From positions 62,001 to 126,000 of the forward strand of contig JAEZMD010000007.1 of assembly GCA_023435745.1 (NCBI GenBank): DNA of 64,000 nt. Reading direction: 5' to 3'. The DNA is from Bacillota bacterium. Its GTDB lineage: Bacteria; Bacillota; Clostridia; Acetivibrionales; DTU013. The position numbers and the translations under genes were made by a program. The stretch's first letter is position 1; each line of letters opens with the position of its first letter. Positions 1 through 8,571 of the stretch are shown here, one piece after another. Below the pieces are notes generated by a model that saw only the letters and a list, made by a program, of their open reading frames with translations, did no database searches and had not been told where the DNA came from.

Positions 1-128
1 TCGTCCAGGGCTTTAATAGATTTATCTCTTCCCACGTCAAAGGTCAATATCATATAGGGAAATACTGTCAATCCCCTGAGCGGCAAAAGTGGCAGTATGT
101 GCTTTTTCATTTTTTTCTTTTCCGGCAT
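1..128 (-). CDS. lon: Lon protease (endopeptidase La), N-terminal fragment
   Basis: Only the first 42 codons are in the window; the gene runs off the left edge. The translation begins MPEKKKMKKH and continues with LPLLPLRGLTVFPYMI and FDVGRDKSIKAL, the signature start of the Lon substrate-binding (LON/PUA-like) domain. Lon is a cytoplasmic ATP-dependent serine protease that degrades damaged and regulatory proteins. The ATG at 128 follows AGGGG at a good distance; an ATG at 110 is a less likely alternative. A near-consensus sigma-A promoter lies at 175-203, so lon starts its own transcript. The identification rests on a short but highly conserved stretch; the ATPase and protease domains are outside the window. 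Confidence 0.9.
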   Translation of the reverse strand, partial: MPEKKKMKKHILPLLPLRGLTVFPYMILTFDVGRDKSIKALD

Positions 129-174
129 TTGACCATCCCCTTACTATTCTATATCTGTTTTTGCAATGGACTTT

Positions 175-203
175 ATTATATCCTGTACACACTTCTTTTT
201 CAA
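175..203 (-). promoter_or_regulatory. sigma-A promoter of lon
   Basis: On the minus strand TTGAAA (198-203) and TATAAT (175-180) are separated by 17 bases. Transcription would start near 168, giving a leader of about 40 bases before the lon ATG at 128. No CIRCE-type inverted repeat or other operator is apparent around it. Nearly full consensus match. Confidence 0.8.
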
Positions 204-251
204 TTGTTTTATATGGGTTTAGTGGCAGGACTTCCCCCTGTGCTGTAGTTT

Positions 252-443
252 AGGAAACGTCACGCCATTTATTCCGATTGTGTTTCCAAGCACCTACCGT
301 AGTGCTCCCCTTCAACATTATAATTGTTCATGGTAAGAAGTCACGTCTCACGGGCAGTTCAGTCCCTCCCCAATGTCAACGGTGCTACGCAGAAGGTCGT
401 TGGAGCAGGAAACACAATCTCCACAAACGGCGCTGACGTTCCT
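252..443. repeat. imperfect inverted-repeat element (MITE-like) upstream of lon
   Basis: The 327-base stretch 129-455 holds no credible gene. It contains two inverted copies of a sequence of about 36 bases (252-287 and 408-443). Both begin AGGAAACGTCA or AGGAACGTCA and end with an identical 12-base GATTGTGTTTCC (276-287, inverted at 408-419). Weaker similarity continues inward (CGTAG..GC..CC..TT.A.CATT), leaving a short unique centre near 347. The arrangement resembles a small non-autonomous mobile element or a duplicated regulatory sequence. No target-site duplication was found outside the arms. Open frames across it on both strands (for example 324-788 plus) have no start signals and look like by-products of the repeat. 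Confidence 0.55.
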
Positions 444-455
444 GAGCAATCATCC

Positions 456-1880
456 CTACCCCCTCTTAATTTCCTCAATAGTCCTGTTAAAATGTTCTTC
501 GGCCTGCGACAGCCTCTCCTGATCCGGTCTCTCCCCTGCATAGCGAACCCGATTATACACCTCGGTAAGGTGGGAGAGTTCATCAGATACTGCCTGCGAT
601 ACAAATGTCTTACTGATGATCTGCAGGGTCGTGTCAGACCGGTCCGGATTTACCCCTATGGCCGGGAGCATATGCAGTATAATAGAATACATCAGTCGGA
701 CCCTTTTCACCGGGTCCTTTTCGCGTCGTGCGTCCTTGATGCCCTTTACTGCATTCCTGGCCGCCTTCCTTTTCACGCCGGATTCTGAAACAGGTCTGAT
801 CGTTTCTGTCTCGTCGATAAAATCCGATTCGTCGGCTGCACCTTCACTTCTTTTAAGCATGAAAATCCTTTTGATCAAACCGGCAATCTTCCTGAAAATC
901 ACAGGTATCTTTTTAGCTAAATAAAACAGTATTTTATACACCAGATACAGAAGTATAAAGTTTTTCAGTATATTGAAGATTAAATTGGCAACAGGAGAGG
1001 GAGGTGCGGGGATAAGTTCGGGAAATCCGGGTTCTGCATACCCTCCGCCTTCAGTTATAAGCTCTCCGGCTGGAAATACCTGCTCAATCAGCCAGGCGAT
1101 CCCACTTATAATCAGAAAAATGAATCTGGCCGACCAATCCAGTAATGCTATCACTACTGTTTTCAGGTTAAAGAGCAGCAGAATAACCAGAAATATGACG
1201 CATATCGTTATTGCATTTAATTTTCTGAGATTTTTGGGCAGTATAGACTTTTCTATATGCTTTTTATTGTATATATTGCTTTCTATATCCTCCTGATTCT
1301 TTATAATAAGGTAAGCAAATATAAATAGATAAGTAACTGCAAACATCCATATACGCAGATAACTCAGCCTGTTAATAAACAACGGGATTTCAAGGCAGAG
1401 AGCAAGCATGAAAAAGCCCGTGTATGCGGTGGTATTGCTCATGATCCGGGAGGATGCCAGTGTGGAATGCTTCAAGGAGATAATATATGCAACCATCACC
1501 GGCAGCAGCTCAAACAAGGCTCTGAGAATGCCTTCATTCATGTAATTGAGAATAATGAACAACATGGGCAGCAGGATGATTGTCCAGGCAGTCGCCGAAG
1601 ACATAAAGTCAGCGCCATCTCTAATATTTAACATGAACGTTAGAAATCTGGCAAATCGGGTATTGGCAAATCTGGAGACAAATGCGGGAGTATCACCCAT
1701 AAAAATGCCCGCTGCAATATGTGCAAGAATAATTGTAGATACAAACAGCATCAGCGAAAAAAGGCCTCCGTCAATCCCGAACAAAGCTGTCCTTAAGGTG
1801 ACAGTGCCTGCATAAACAACAGCGTTTACAGCAGCTGTAGCCAATATTCGCAATAGGATTAACCTGACTCCAGGCTTCAT
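456..1880 (-). CDS. DUF4129-like multi-pass membrane protein of MoxR/DUF58 operon
   Basis: This 474-residue protein has many hydrophobic segments in its first 340 residues, with a gap around 190-220 that is basic and polar. A cytoplasmic tail of about 130 residues begins with basic KRKAARNAVK. The tail, with the pattern VRLMYSIILHML...EVYNRVRYAG, resembles the DUF4129 domain found at the C-terminus of TgpA-type transglutaminase proteins, but no transglutaminase core is present. The ATG at 1880 overlaps the stop of the DUF58 gene by four bases (ATGA), so translation is probably coupled. The MoxR-DUF58-DUF4129 combination is a widespread operon of unclear role, linked in some bacteria to envelope or stress functions. 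The function here is unknown. Confidence 0.75.
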   Translation of the reverse strand: MKPGVRLILLRILATAAVNAVVYAGTVTLRTALFGIDGGLFSLMLFVSTIILAHIAAGIFMGDTPAFVSRFANTRFARFLTFMLNIRDGADFMSSATAWTIILLPMLFIILNYMNEGILRALFELLPVMVAYIISLKHSTLASSRIMSNTTAYTGFFMLALCLEIPLFINRLSYLRIWMFAVTYLFIFAYLIIKNQEDIESNIYNKKHIEKSILPKNLRKLNAITICVIFLVILLLFNLKTVVIALLDWSARFIFLIISGIAWLIEQVFPAGELITEGGGYAEPGFPELIPAPPSPVANLIFNILKNFILLYLVYKILFYLAKKIPVIFRKIAGLIKRIFMLKRSEGAADESDFIDETETIRPVSESGVKRKAARNAVKGIKDARREKDPVKRVRLMYSIILHMLPAIGVNPDRSDTTLQIISKTFVSQAVSDELSHLTEVYNRVRYAGERPDQERLSQAEEHFNRTIEEIKRG

Positions 1881-3070
1881 GCTCCCTCCGCTACTCCCTC
1901 TGATGACTTTTCCAATGCGTTTTCCGTCTCTCCTTCTTCCTTCAAAAAACTACTGTCCGAAAACAAATAAACTTCAGCGTTTCCTGGCTTGACTCCAGCC
2001 TCATATACTGTATCGAGCAGGATGATGCTCACCGAGTTTCCGGCTGCCTCAAAAAGCTCTATCTGCTCATTTATCCTCTTGCTCAGGTATGCAGTCACAA
2101 TAACGACCTGTGTATTTTCAATTGTTGGCAATACTTGATCCAGAAGACTTTCAAAGTCCTTCACATTTTTCATGAGCAGCCTCGCCAAAATCATGAACAG
2201 CTCTGTAATATGATCTTTATCACCTGCTTCACCAGTATATATGATTTGTCTTGAATCCGCTGATGTACATCCGTTTGTACCAAATCGTACAGTAGTCCCT
2301 TCCTTTAATGCCCTATCGAACATGGTAGCTGATACCTTTATACCGATTTCGGCGATTCGTTTATTGATAGTATCGGAATATTCATATAGCTGCGATTGCA
2401 TATTCAGCAGAACTGTAAGACTTCGCTGTGATGTAAACTCATTCTTCCTGACCATCAGCCTGCCGCATCTTGCGCTGGCAGGCCAGTGAATGCGGTTCAG
2501 CGGATCGCCCGACGCATATTCCCTTGCTCCCGCAACCATGAATGGGTCGTCTATAATCCATCTATTAACAGTATTATCACTCTGCGTCAGGTTAACAGGT
2601 GTGAACATTTTATCGAGATCAACAATCTCAGGATAAACCATGAGGGTCGCATTTACCGCAACAGCCCTTGAAACCACCTGATAATTCAGGAGATCTCCAC
2701 CTACCAGCGTTACGTTTTCCGTAGTAAACACACCCCTTTTCAGGCATTTCAGCTTCCACTTCCTTGTCGTTTTCTGATAGCTCTTTAGAAGGAAGCTGCT
2801 GGTCACGCGTCTGCTGTCCTGGGCTACTACAGAGCAAGTTCCAGCAAAGCCAAGCCATCGCGAGGTGTGAATATCAACCTTAAGCCAGGGTACAGGCAGC
2901 AGCTTTCTGTTGCAAACCGTTTCCACAAGATAAATGCTGTCGCCCTCATGCGCTTCCGGCACGCTGAATTCACACTTATATTCGAGCTTGTGAAATACAT
3001 AATTGCAAAAAAGAAACATCTGAAGCCACAGACACACACCGAATATGATTGCAAGTGCAATGACATCCAT
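1877..3070 (-). CDS. DUF58 domain protein
   Basis: The DUF58 signature is clear: AREYASGDPLNRIHWPASAR followed by LMVRKNEF around residues 180-215. Two hydrophobic segments at the N-terminus suggest membrane anchoring with the rest in the cytoplasm, where DUF58 adopts a VWA-like fold. The ATG at 3070 has GGAG seven bases upstream. An in-frame ATG at 3106 (MWLVTAEEW) has no ribosome site now. Such a site, GGAG at 8562-8565, does lie just past the MoxR stop on the other side of the two inserted genes, so 3106 may have been the start before the insertion (inference). DUF58 proteins normally follow MoxR directly; here 5.5 kb separates them. Confidence 0.85.
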   Translation of the reverse strand: MDVIALAIIFGVCLWLQMFLFCNYVFHKLEYKCEFSVPEAHEGDSIYLVETVCNRKLLPVPWLKVDIHTSRWLGFAGTCSVVAQDSRRVTSSFLLKSYQKTTRKWKLKCLKRGVFTTENVTLVGGDLLNYQVVSRAVAVNATLMVYPEIVDLDKMFTPVNLTQSDNTVNRWIIDDPFMVAGAREYASGDPLNRIHWPASARCGRLMVRKNEFTSQRSLTVLLNMQSQLYEYSDTINKRIAEIGIKVSATMFDRALKEGTTVRFGTNGCTSADSRQIIYTGEAGDKDHITELFMILARLLMKNVKDFESLLDQVLPTIENTQVVIVTAYLSKRINEQIELFEAAGNSVSIILLDTVYEAGVKPGNAEVYLFSDSSFLKEEGETENALEKSSEGVAEGA

Positions 3071-3124
3071 ATAAATTCTCCATTCTTCCGCAGTCACGAG
3101 CCACATTTCTTAAACTATTTTTTT

Positions 3125-4510
3125 CTATTTGATCACTTCCCAATAACCGGATTTTTTTGAGCCTTTACGTTCAATTATGCCTTTTCCTTTTAACTCTCTA
3201 ATTGCACGTTCAATAGTCCTTGATTTTAGTCCTATTTGCACAGCAATTTCTTCTGTAGTTATTTCATGGTTTCTTAAAATTTCTGCTAAAACTTTTTGCT
3301 GTGTTGCATTTATTCCGACATTTATTCCGACATTTATTCCGACATCTGTCGGTTTATTGTCACTGCTGTCGCTGGTAATAATTACCTCTCCGAAATCAGG
3401 TCTGTGAAACACTACAACAAAACCAGACTTTAAAATTTTAAACTCTACCCCAACGCCGTTGTCCTTGCAGATTTTATAAATCCTCTTAATGCCTGAACCC
3501 CAGCTTTCTATGTCCTTTGAAAAATATAGAATCTGGGCAATCAGTTTATTTCTAAGTATTGAACGTTCCTCACCCATAATAAAATCTTCAGGCGTATAAC
3601 CTTCCGGGAAACTTCCAGGATTGTAAATCTCAATTCTATCCCTGAAAATGGCAATCTCATTACCTTTGTTATTCCGATAATCTCTGTGGGCAAAGGAATT
3701 TACAATTGCTTCACGGATAGCCTCTACTGGTACTTCCGGGATTTCTTCCCGCTGCATTTTTCCGAATTTAACGCGCCATTTTATCATGTTCTTGATGTAG
3801 AGTTCTGCTGTATTGATAAGCTTAAATATATTTCCAAATTCACGTTTAATATCAATAAAGGTAAGTCTTTCTACTCCCGCGAATACAGCCATCTGAAGGT
3901 CAACCGTTCCACTGCCAAATAGTGTCTCAGCGGCATTGGTCAGATAATCACCCGACATCAATTTCAATTTTTTCAAAATTTCTACCTTGTTTGTATATGG
4001 GAAATCAATTCTCCCAACAGCATTTGCTCTTTCAATGAAATTTCTTACATCTTCTTCATCGATATCATCCAAGGAGTAAGGATTTTTTGATGGTGTTTCT
4101 ACATCCCATAACGTATTACTCTGTGCCTTTGCTAATATAATTTTCTGAAGCTCTTTTGAAGTTAACTGTCTGTCTTCATCCGCCACCCTGAGATATGCTC
4201 TGTCGAAAGCAAAATAAGGTACTTCGCTACCTTCAAACTTAATACGGATGCAGGCTTTATCATCGAACTTTACTGATGTTATTTCAGGATATATTTTAGG
4301 TTCTATATGATCGGCAATAGAGTGGCTGACATCACGCAGTGTTTTATCTGAAACATCTTGTCCGACAGGTGTTCCATCGTTCTTGATACCGAAATAAAGT
4401 TCTCCTGCTCCATGCTTGTTCAGTATGGATACAATGCTGATGATAGCTTCTTTCAACTCGGATGTGGACTTTTTCAGTTCCAAGAATTCGCTCTCTTTAA
4501 AAAATTTCAC
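3125..4510 (-). CDS. Schlafen AlbA_2 / HATPase / winged-helix DNA-binding protein
   Basis: The N-terminal 120 residues form an AlbA_2 (Schlafen AlbA) domain, with ESEFLELKKS and AGELYFGIKNDG. Residues about 240-370 carry an HATPase_c_4-type region (AIREAIVNSFAHRDYRN, RDRIEIYNPGSFPEG). The last 60 residues are a winged helix (TTEEIAVQIGLKSRTIERAI). These proteins are annotated as ATP-binding transcriptional regulators and are common near restriction and defence genes. I place the start at GTG 4510, which has AAGGGG eight bases upstream and gives MKFFKESEFLELKK. The ATG at 4537 directly abuts its only possible ribosome site. The linker before the winged helix is a VGIN tandem repeat. The gene lies 42 bases after the methylase-helicase fusion and is probably co-transcribed with it. 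Confidence 0.8.
   Translation of the reverse strand: MKFFKESEFLELKKSTSELKEAIISIVSILNKHGAGELYFGIKNDGTPVGQDVSDKTLRDVSHSIADHIEPKIYPEITSVKFDDKACIRIKFEGSEVPYFAFDRAYLRVADEDRQLTSKELQKIILAKAQSNTLWDVETPSKNPYSLDDIDEEDVRNFIERANAVGRIDFPYTNKVEILKKLKLMSGDYLTNAAETLFGSGTVDLQMAVFAGVERLTFIDIKREFGNIFKLINTAELYIKNMIKWRVKFGKMQREEIPEVPVEAIREAIVNSFAHRDYRNNKGNEIAIFRDRIEIYNPGSFPEGYTPEDFIMGEERSILRNKLIAQILYFSKDIESWGSGIKRIYKICKDNGVGVEFKILKSGFVVVFHRPDFGEVIITSDSSDNKPTDVGINVGINVGINATQQKVLAEILRNHEITTEEIAVQIGLKSRTIERAIRELKGKGIIERKGSKKSGYWEVIK
3308..3343. repeat. 3 x 12-bp tandem repeat inside the AlbA/ATPase gene
   Basis: Three perfect copies of ATTTATTCCGAC stand at 3308-3319, 3320-3331 and 3332-3343. On the coding strand they encode VGIN-VGIN-VGIN, the linker between the ATPase-like region and the winged helix. 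Because the unit is a multiple of three, copy-number change would lengthen or shorten the linker without a frameshift. Confidence 0.9.
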
Positions 4511-4552
4511 AGATTGCACCCCTTCAGTATTATCCATACCCTCTAATCATTT

Positions 4553-7500
4553 CTATGATGCGACTCTTGCGCCAAATGTGTCTTTTAAATCATTTATAAC
4601 TAATTCGAATTTGCCATCAAATTTACTGTTTATAGAATCATAAGTGCCTATCAAACTCTCATAAATCGGGTTTCCGAATATATCCCTAACGTCAATATCT
4701 CTCTTTGAGGCAATATTTGAAGCGAACACATCTTTAATTTTTTTAAGAATAACAATTTGTTCATCAGTAAAATTATAAGTGTGAATATATGAAAGATAAT
4801 TCTTTTCAATCCGCTCTTTTGGTGTAGGAATTTTCTTTTTACCTATTGCATGAAGTAAGAAGTCCCAAGCAGTCCCCTGCGGATAGTCATACATTTTTTG
4901 CAAATGCCCCTCATCCAAAAACGTGTTGGGCATGCTTAACCACTTAATGAATCTTTCTATTTCCTCATCTGTTGGTTGATATTCAGGCTGCTTGGCTTTT
5001 TCCTTTAAATCAACAACAATAGGCTCATCACTATTCTTTAATTCTTCTTCAAATATTCGTTTTGCTTCCTCAATTGGAATATTGTCTTTAACAACTATTG
5101 AATCACCATGTATTTCCACGCGCTGTATTAAGTTAGCAGGATCAGGATTATCAATTAAGAAGTATTCCCCTTTTGGGTTAGTAGTTCCACCGGATGTTGT
5201 TATTTGTCCTCCAGGTTTTACAACTTTTGTGTTCTCCTTCGCAGTACCCTTTCCGTTGTCCTCCATTCTTTTACAAAGTCCAACAAAATCTAAAACTTGA
5301 AAGCTGAATTTCCCTGTTTTAGGGTCAAGGCGTGTCCCACGCCCAACCATCTGGATATACTTTCCAACCGATTTTGTTAATGCTGCTAATGCAACATAAC
5401 GAACACAGGGAATATCGACTCCTGTACTTAAAATATCAACCGACACAGCTATATATGGCTTTTGATACGGCTTTTGATACGGCTTTTTAAACCATGCTTT
5501 TAGTGTTTCATTTAATTCATTATTTTCTGAAATAACTGTCTCTGCATAATATGGCTTTTCACTATTATCATTCTGAAAAACCTTATTTATTGCTTTAGCT
5601 AATTCAATACAGTGGGCTTGACTAACTCCGAATAAAATGACTTTCTCTCCGTATTGCGTATTTTTCTTTAATTCTTCTGCAATGCGCATGCAGTTTTCGT
5701 CAGAAATAAATTTGCGGTTGAGTTGCTCCAATTTAAGCTTCTTTTCTTCTCCTAACTGAATTACATACTTTTCATTTGGTTCAAGAACATGATCAAAATC
5801 TATTCCGTTTTCTTGCGCTTCCTCAACCAAATATGATATTAATTCAATAGGTTTATATGGTGCAAGAAACCCCTCATTAATTCCTCTGGCGATATCAAAC
5901 CCAAAATCAGGTTCTCCCGTTTCACAGCCGAATAGCTTGTATGTATCGATTATTGCTAAATCCTCTTCATCAACCGCCGCTCCATCTTTCGGTGCTGCTA
6001 TTCTCGGCGTTGCAGTTAAGCCAACTCTCGGACAAAGGAAGTGATCGAAAATCAACTTGCGGTTTACATTAATGCTACGGTGACATTCATCTACAATAAT
6101 TAAATCATAAAAATTCGATGACAGGTCGCTATAAATCAATTCTAAAGTATCAATGACCACAACATGAATACTGGCATGCTTTCTTGTTCTAAAATTGGAT
6201 GTTGTAATCCAACTGGAAGTATATTTTCCGCTTATCAGCGAAAACCCATCTTCAATTGCTTGCTTAGCCAACATTCGCCTGTCAACTACAAACAAAATTC
6301 GTTTGGATAGGCCACATTCGAGTAAGGTCTTAACAAGTGCAACGGCAGTTCTTGTTTTTCCAAGCCCTGTTGCCATGTGTATAAGCATTTTTTGTTTTCC
6401 TGCTTTGTAGTTATCAACTATTGTCCGAATACATTGTAACTGGTAGTACCGCTCTTTCCCTATAGTTGGATCATAGCCCCCTGCAATTGTTGTATCAATA
6501 ATAATCTCTCTATTTGTATCGATTTTTTTCTGTTGTTCTGCTTTGAGTTTCATTTCTTCCAAAGTCATGAAAGAATTTACCTGTTTAAACTCTCCAGCAT
6601 CCAATCCACGCCATGCATTGTCGTAGAAAAGAATACGCTCGGCACTACACGCATATAAGAAGCGAGGTCTTAATACTTTTGTAACGATTGTTCGAAGCTT
6701 AGGTTGTATATGGCTTAACGCTTCTGACCACTCTGCAAGCTGGTTTTCACTAAATGTACTTTTATAGTTCGCCAAGTTAAAAGAATAATTATGTGCTTTA
6801 TCAATTCGCTTTGCGATTTCGTTTTGAATACGATTTTCAAGCATCTGATCAAATAATTTTAGTTCCATTTGCCTGTCTGCTTCGGTGGCTTTCTTTGCTT
6901 TAATTTTTTTATCCAATTCTTCTGCTTTTTTAGTTCTTTCAATAGCTCCCTTTTCTTCCATATCAGCTCTGGTTTCGGTGCGGATTTTCTCCTTTATTCT
7001 TGGATCAAGTGTCTTTATCCACTCTGCAGGAATGCAAAATTGATTCTTTGATTCAGGTGGTTGTATCCCATGTTTTACAAATTCATGCCATAAGGTCAAA
7101 CATTCAGTCAATTGATTTCCTTTTTGCTCCTTGCGGTTTGTTCCCATGGAGTAGCCATCATTGGTTACTTTATAAAACCAGGTCCAGTCGGTTTTCCCGC
7201 CTTTTTCAAATACAAGAATAGATGTTTTGGGGCCCTGTCCGTTTTTACTTACAAATAAACCTTGTGGCAATGAAATAGCAGCCTTAAGCTGCGCTTCTTC
7301 AAGTAACATTTTACGCAGCGTTTTTGCACTAAACTGATCCCAAGTGTGAAAGCCTTCAGATACAACAACAGCACACCGGCCACCTTGTTTTAGATGCTCA
7401 AACATTAATTTTACAAATAGAATTGTGGTTTCCGATTCTTTAGAATATTCGCCCCAAACATCAGGATACGCCTCTTGGTCTCTTTGTGCTCCAAAAGGTG

Positions 7501-8500
7501 GATTCGCAAGAACAACAGATTTGCTTTCATGATCGGTCACGGGTTTATATTTAGCCAACGAGTCTCCTTGCTCAATATTGGCAGGATTAAGTCCACGAAT
7601 ATAGAAATTTATTGCAGCCATCTTTCGAATCACGCCTAAGTATTCAATCCCTGTAACTCCACTTCGATAAAACTGTGTAGACTGCTCAATACTTGGAAAT
7701 TCAATTTGGTTTGACTTAAAGTATTCATAAAACCATTCCTTCAGTTCAGAATGTGCCTTTTCTCCGGGCCATTCTCTGTCGGGATCAACTCTTCTCATTA
7801 CAAATTCAAAAGCATCAAACAAGAATCCACCTGTACCACAAGCAGGGTCAAATATCATATCATCAAAAGTAGGTTCTATTATAGCCGTCATGAATTGGCG
7901 AACATGGTCTGGTGTGCGAAATAGTCCAATATCCTTCGTACCACCTGTTTCACTTAAGGCGGACTCAATTGCATCACCTAATAAATCTGTTTTTAGTAAT
8001 CGTGCTTCTTCAATATCATTGGCAACAATGCTTATTACTTCGCCAAGATTACCGCTATTTACATTGTTCGTAAAATTTGAGTTATTAAAAACCTCTTCAA
8101 TTAACACCAACTGATCTTGCACTTTTTGAGGCAAATTCCTCTCAAAAACCTTTCTTGCGCTCTGCAATATAGTGGAATAAAATGGAAAAAAGTTATCATT
8201 CAACTCTGATAGAATTTGGTCATTTGAAACTGTAGGTAAATATGAAAACAAACGGTTTTCATTTGATTCCTCTTTACCAGACTTTGGATTTAGCCACTTA
8301 TAATCAGCCGAGAAAAGATTACGAAGGGGCTTAAATTCTTCGTCTTGCTTAATTTTAGTTTCAAAAATACGAAGCAAAAGTAATTCAATAATATACTCAA
8401 CCCTTTGAACCGGGGTTCCAGCAGGTCTAAGTTTGTTATGTAAAGCCTTTAAAGCGTTGTTGGTTTTATTATCAGCATAATGTACCGTTGATCTTCCCAT
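4553..8500 (-). CDS. N6-adenine DNA methylase-DEAD helicase fusion (HsdM-HsdR-like, no HsdS)
   Basis: The 1315-residue protein joins parts of two type I restriction subunits. Residues 1-180 are helical and HsdM_N-like. Residues 195-440 form an N-6 adenine methylase, with SAM motif DPACGTGG at 219-226 and catalytic NPPF at 333-336. Residues 500-600 look like coiled coil. Residues 600-650 (FLYACSAERILFYD) match the end of the HsdR nuclease domain, but I see no D...ExK catalytic set before them. Residues 685-1090 are a superfamily 2 helicase, with ATGLGKT at 710-716, DECH at 804-807, TATPR at 829-833 and MVGRGTRLD later. The tail resembles EcoEI_R_C. No target-recognition domain or HsdS gene is adjacent. 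Codon use is AT-richer than its neighbours. The start ATG follows GAGGAG. The family call is sure; whether it restricts DNA is not. Confidence 0.88.
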   Translation of the reverse strand: MGRSTVHYADNKTNNALKALHNKLRPAGTPVQRVEYIIELLLLRIFETKIKQDEEFKPLRNLFSADYKWLNPKSGKEESNENRLFSYLPTVSNDQILSELNDNFFPFYSTILQSARKVFERNLPQKVQDQLVLIEEVFNNSNFTNNVNSGNLGEVISIVANDIEEARLLKTDLLGDAIESALSETGGTKDIGLFRTPDHVRQFMTAIIEPTFDDMIFDPACGTGGFLFDAFEFVMRRVDPDREWPGEKAHSELKEWFYEYFKSNQIEFPSIEQSTQFYRSGVTGIEYLGVIRKMAAINFYIRGLNPANIEQGDSLAKYKPVTDHESKSVVLANPPFGAQRDQEAYPDVWGEYSKESETTILFVKLMFEHLKQGGRCAVVVSEGFHTWDQFSAKTLRKMLLEEAQLKAAISLPQGLFVSKNGQGPKTSILVFEKGGKTDWTWFYKVTNDGYSMGTNRKEQKGNQLTECLTLWHEFVKHGIQPPESKNQFCIPAEWIKTLDPRIKEKIRTETRADMEEKGAIERTKKAEELDKKIKAKKATEADRQMELKLFDQMLENRIQNEIAKRIDKAHNYSFNLANYKSTFSENQLAEWSEALSHIQPKLRTIVTKVLRPRFLYACSAERILFYDNAWRGLDAGEFKQVNSFMTLEEMKLKAEQQKKIDTNREIIIDTTIAGGYDPTIGKERYYQLQCIRTIVDNYKAGKQKMLIHMATGLGKTRTAVALVKTLLECGLSKRILFVVDRRMLAKQAIEDGFSLISGKYTSSWITTSNFRTRKHASIHVVVIDTLELIYSDLSSNFYDLIIVDECHRSINVNRKLIFDHFLCPRVGLTATPRIAAPKDGAAVDEEDLAIIDTYKLFGCETGEPDFGFDIARGINEGFLAPYKPIELISYLVEEAQENGIDFDHVLEPNEKYVIQLGEEKKLKLEQLNRKFISDENCMRIAEELKKNTQYGEKVILFGVSQAHCIELAKAINKVFQNDNSEKPYYAETVISENNELNETLKAWFKKPYQKPYQKPYIAVSVDILSTGVDIPCVRYVALAALTKSVGKYIQMVGRGTRLDPKTGKFSFQVLDFVGLCKRMEDNGKGTAKENTKVVKPGGQITTSGGTTNPKGEYFLIDNPDPANLIQRVEIHGDSIVVKDNIPIEEAKRIFEEELKNSDEPIVVDLKEKAKQPEYQPTDEEIERFIKWLSMPNTFLDEGHLQKMYDYPQGTAWDFLLHAIGKKKIPTPKERIEKNYLSYIHTYNFTDEQIVILKKIKDVFASNIASKRDIDVRDIFGNPIYESLIGTYDSINSKFDGKFELVINDLKDTFGARVAS

Positions 8501-8571
8501 TAAATCTTTATCTCCTCAGATTGAATTTTTAACTGAAGCTAAGCATTCAGTAACTAGTTTTCTCCAACACC

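Noticed and set aside
324..788. Plus-strand open frame of 154 codons overlapping the DUF4129-like gene
   Set aside because: No ribosome site, composition of a shadow frame, and it spans the inverted repeat and the end of a well-supported minus-strand gene.
3308..3343. Repeats considered as a CRISPR array
   Set aside because: Units of 12 bases without spacers that encode an in-frame protein linker; no cas genes are present.
3125..8500. BREX, DISARM or type ISP assignment
   Set aside because: Their marker genes (pglZ, brxL, drmB/drmC, or nuclease-first single chain with TRD) are not present.
8532..8551. ACTGAA...TTCAGT inverted repeat between MoxR and the fusion gene, considered as a terminator
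   Set aside because: On the minus strand it is followed by A residues rather than U, and the stem is only six pairs.
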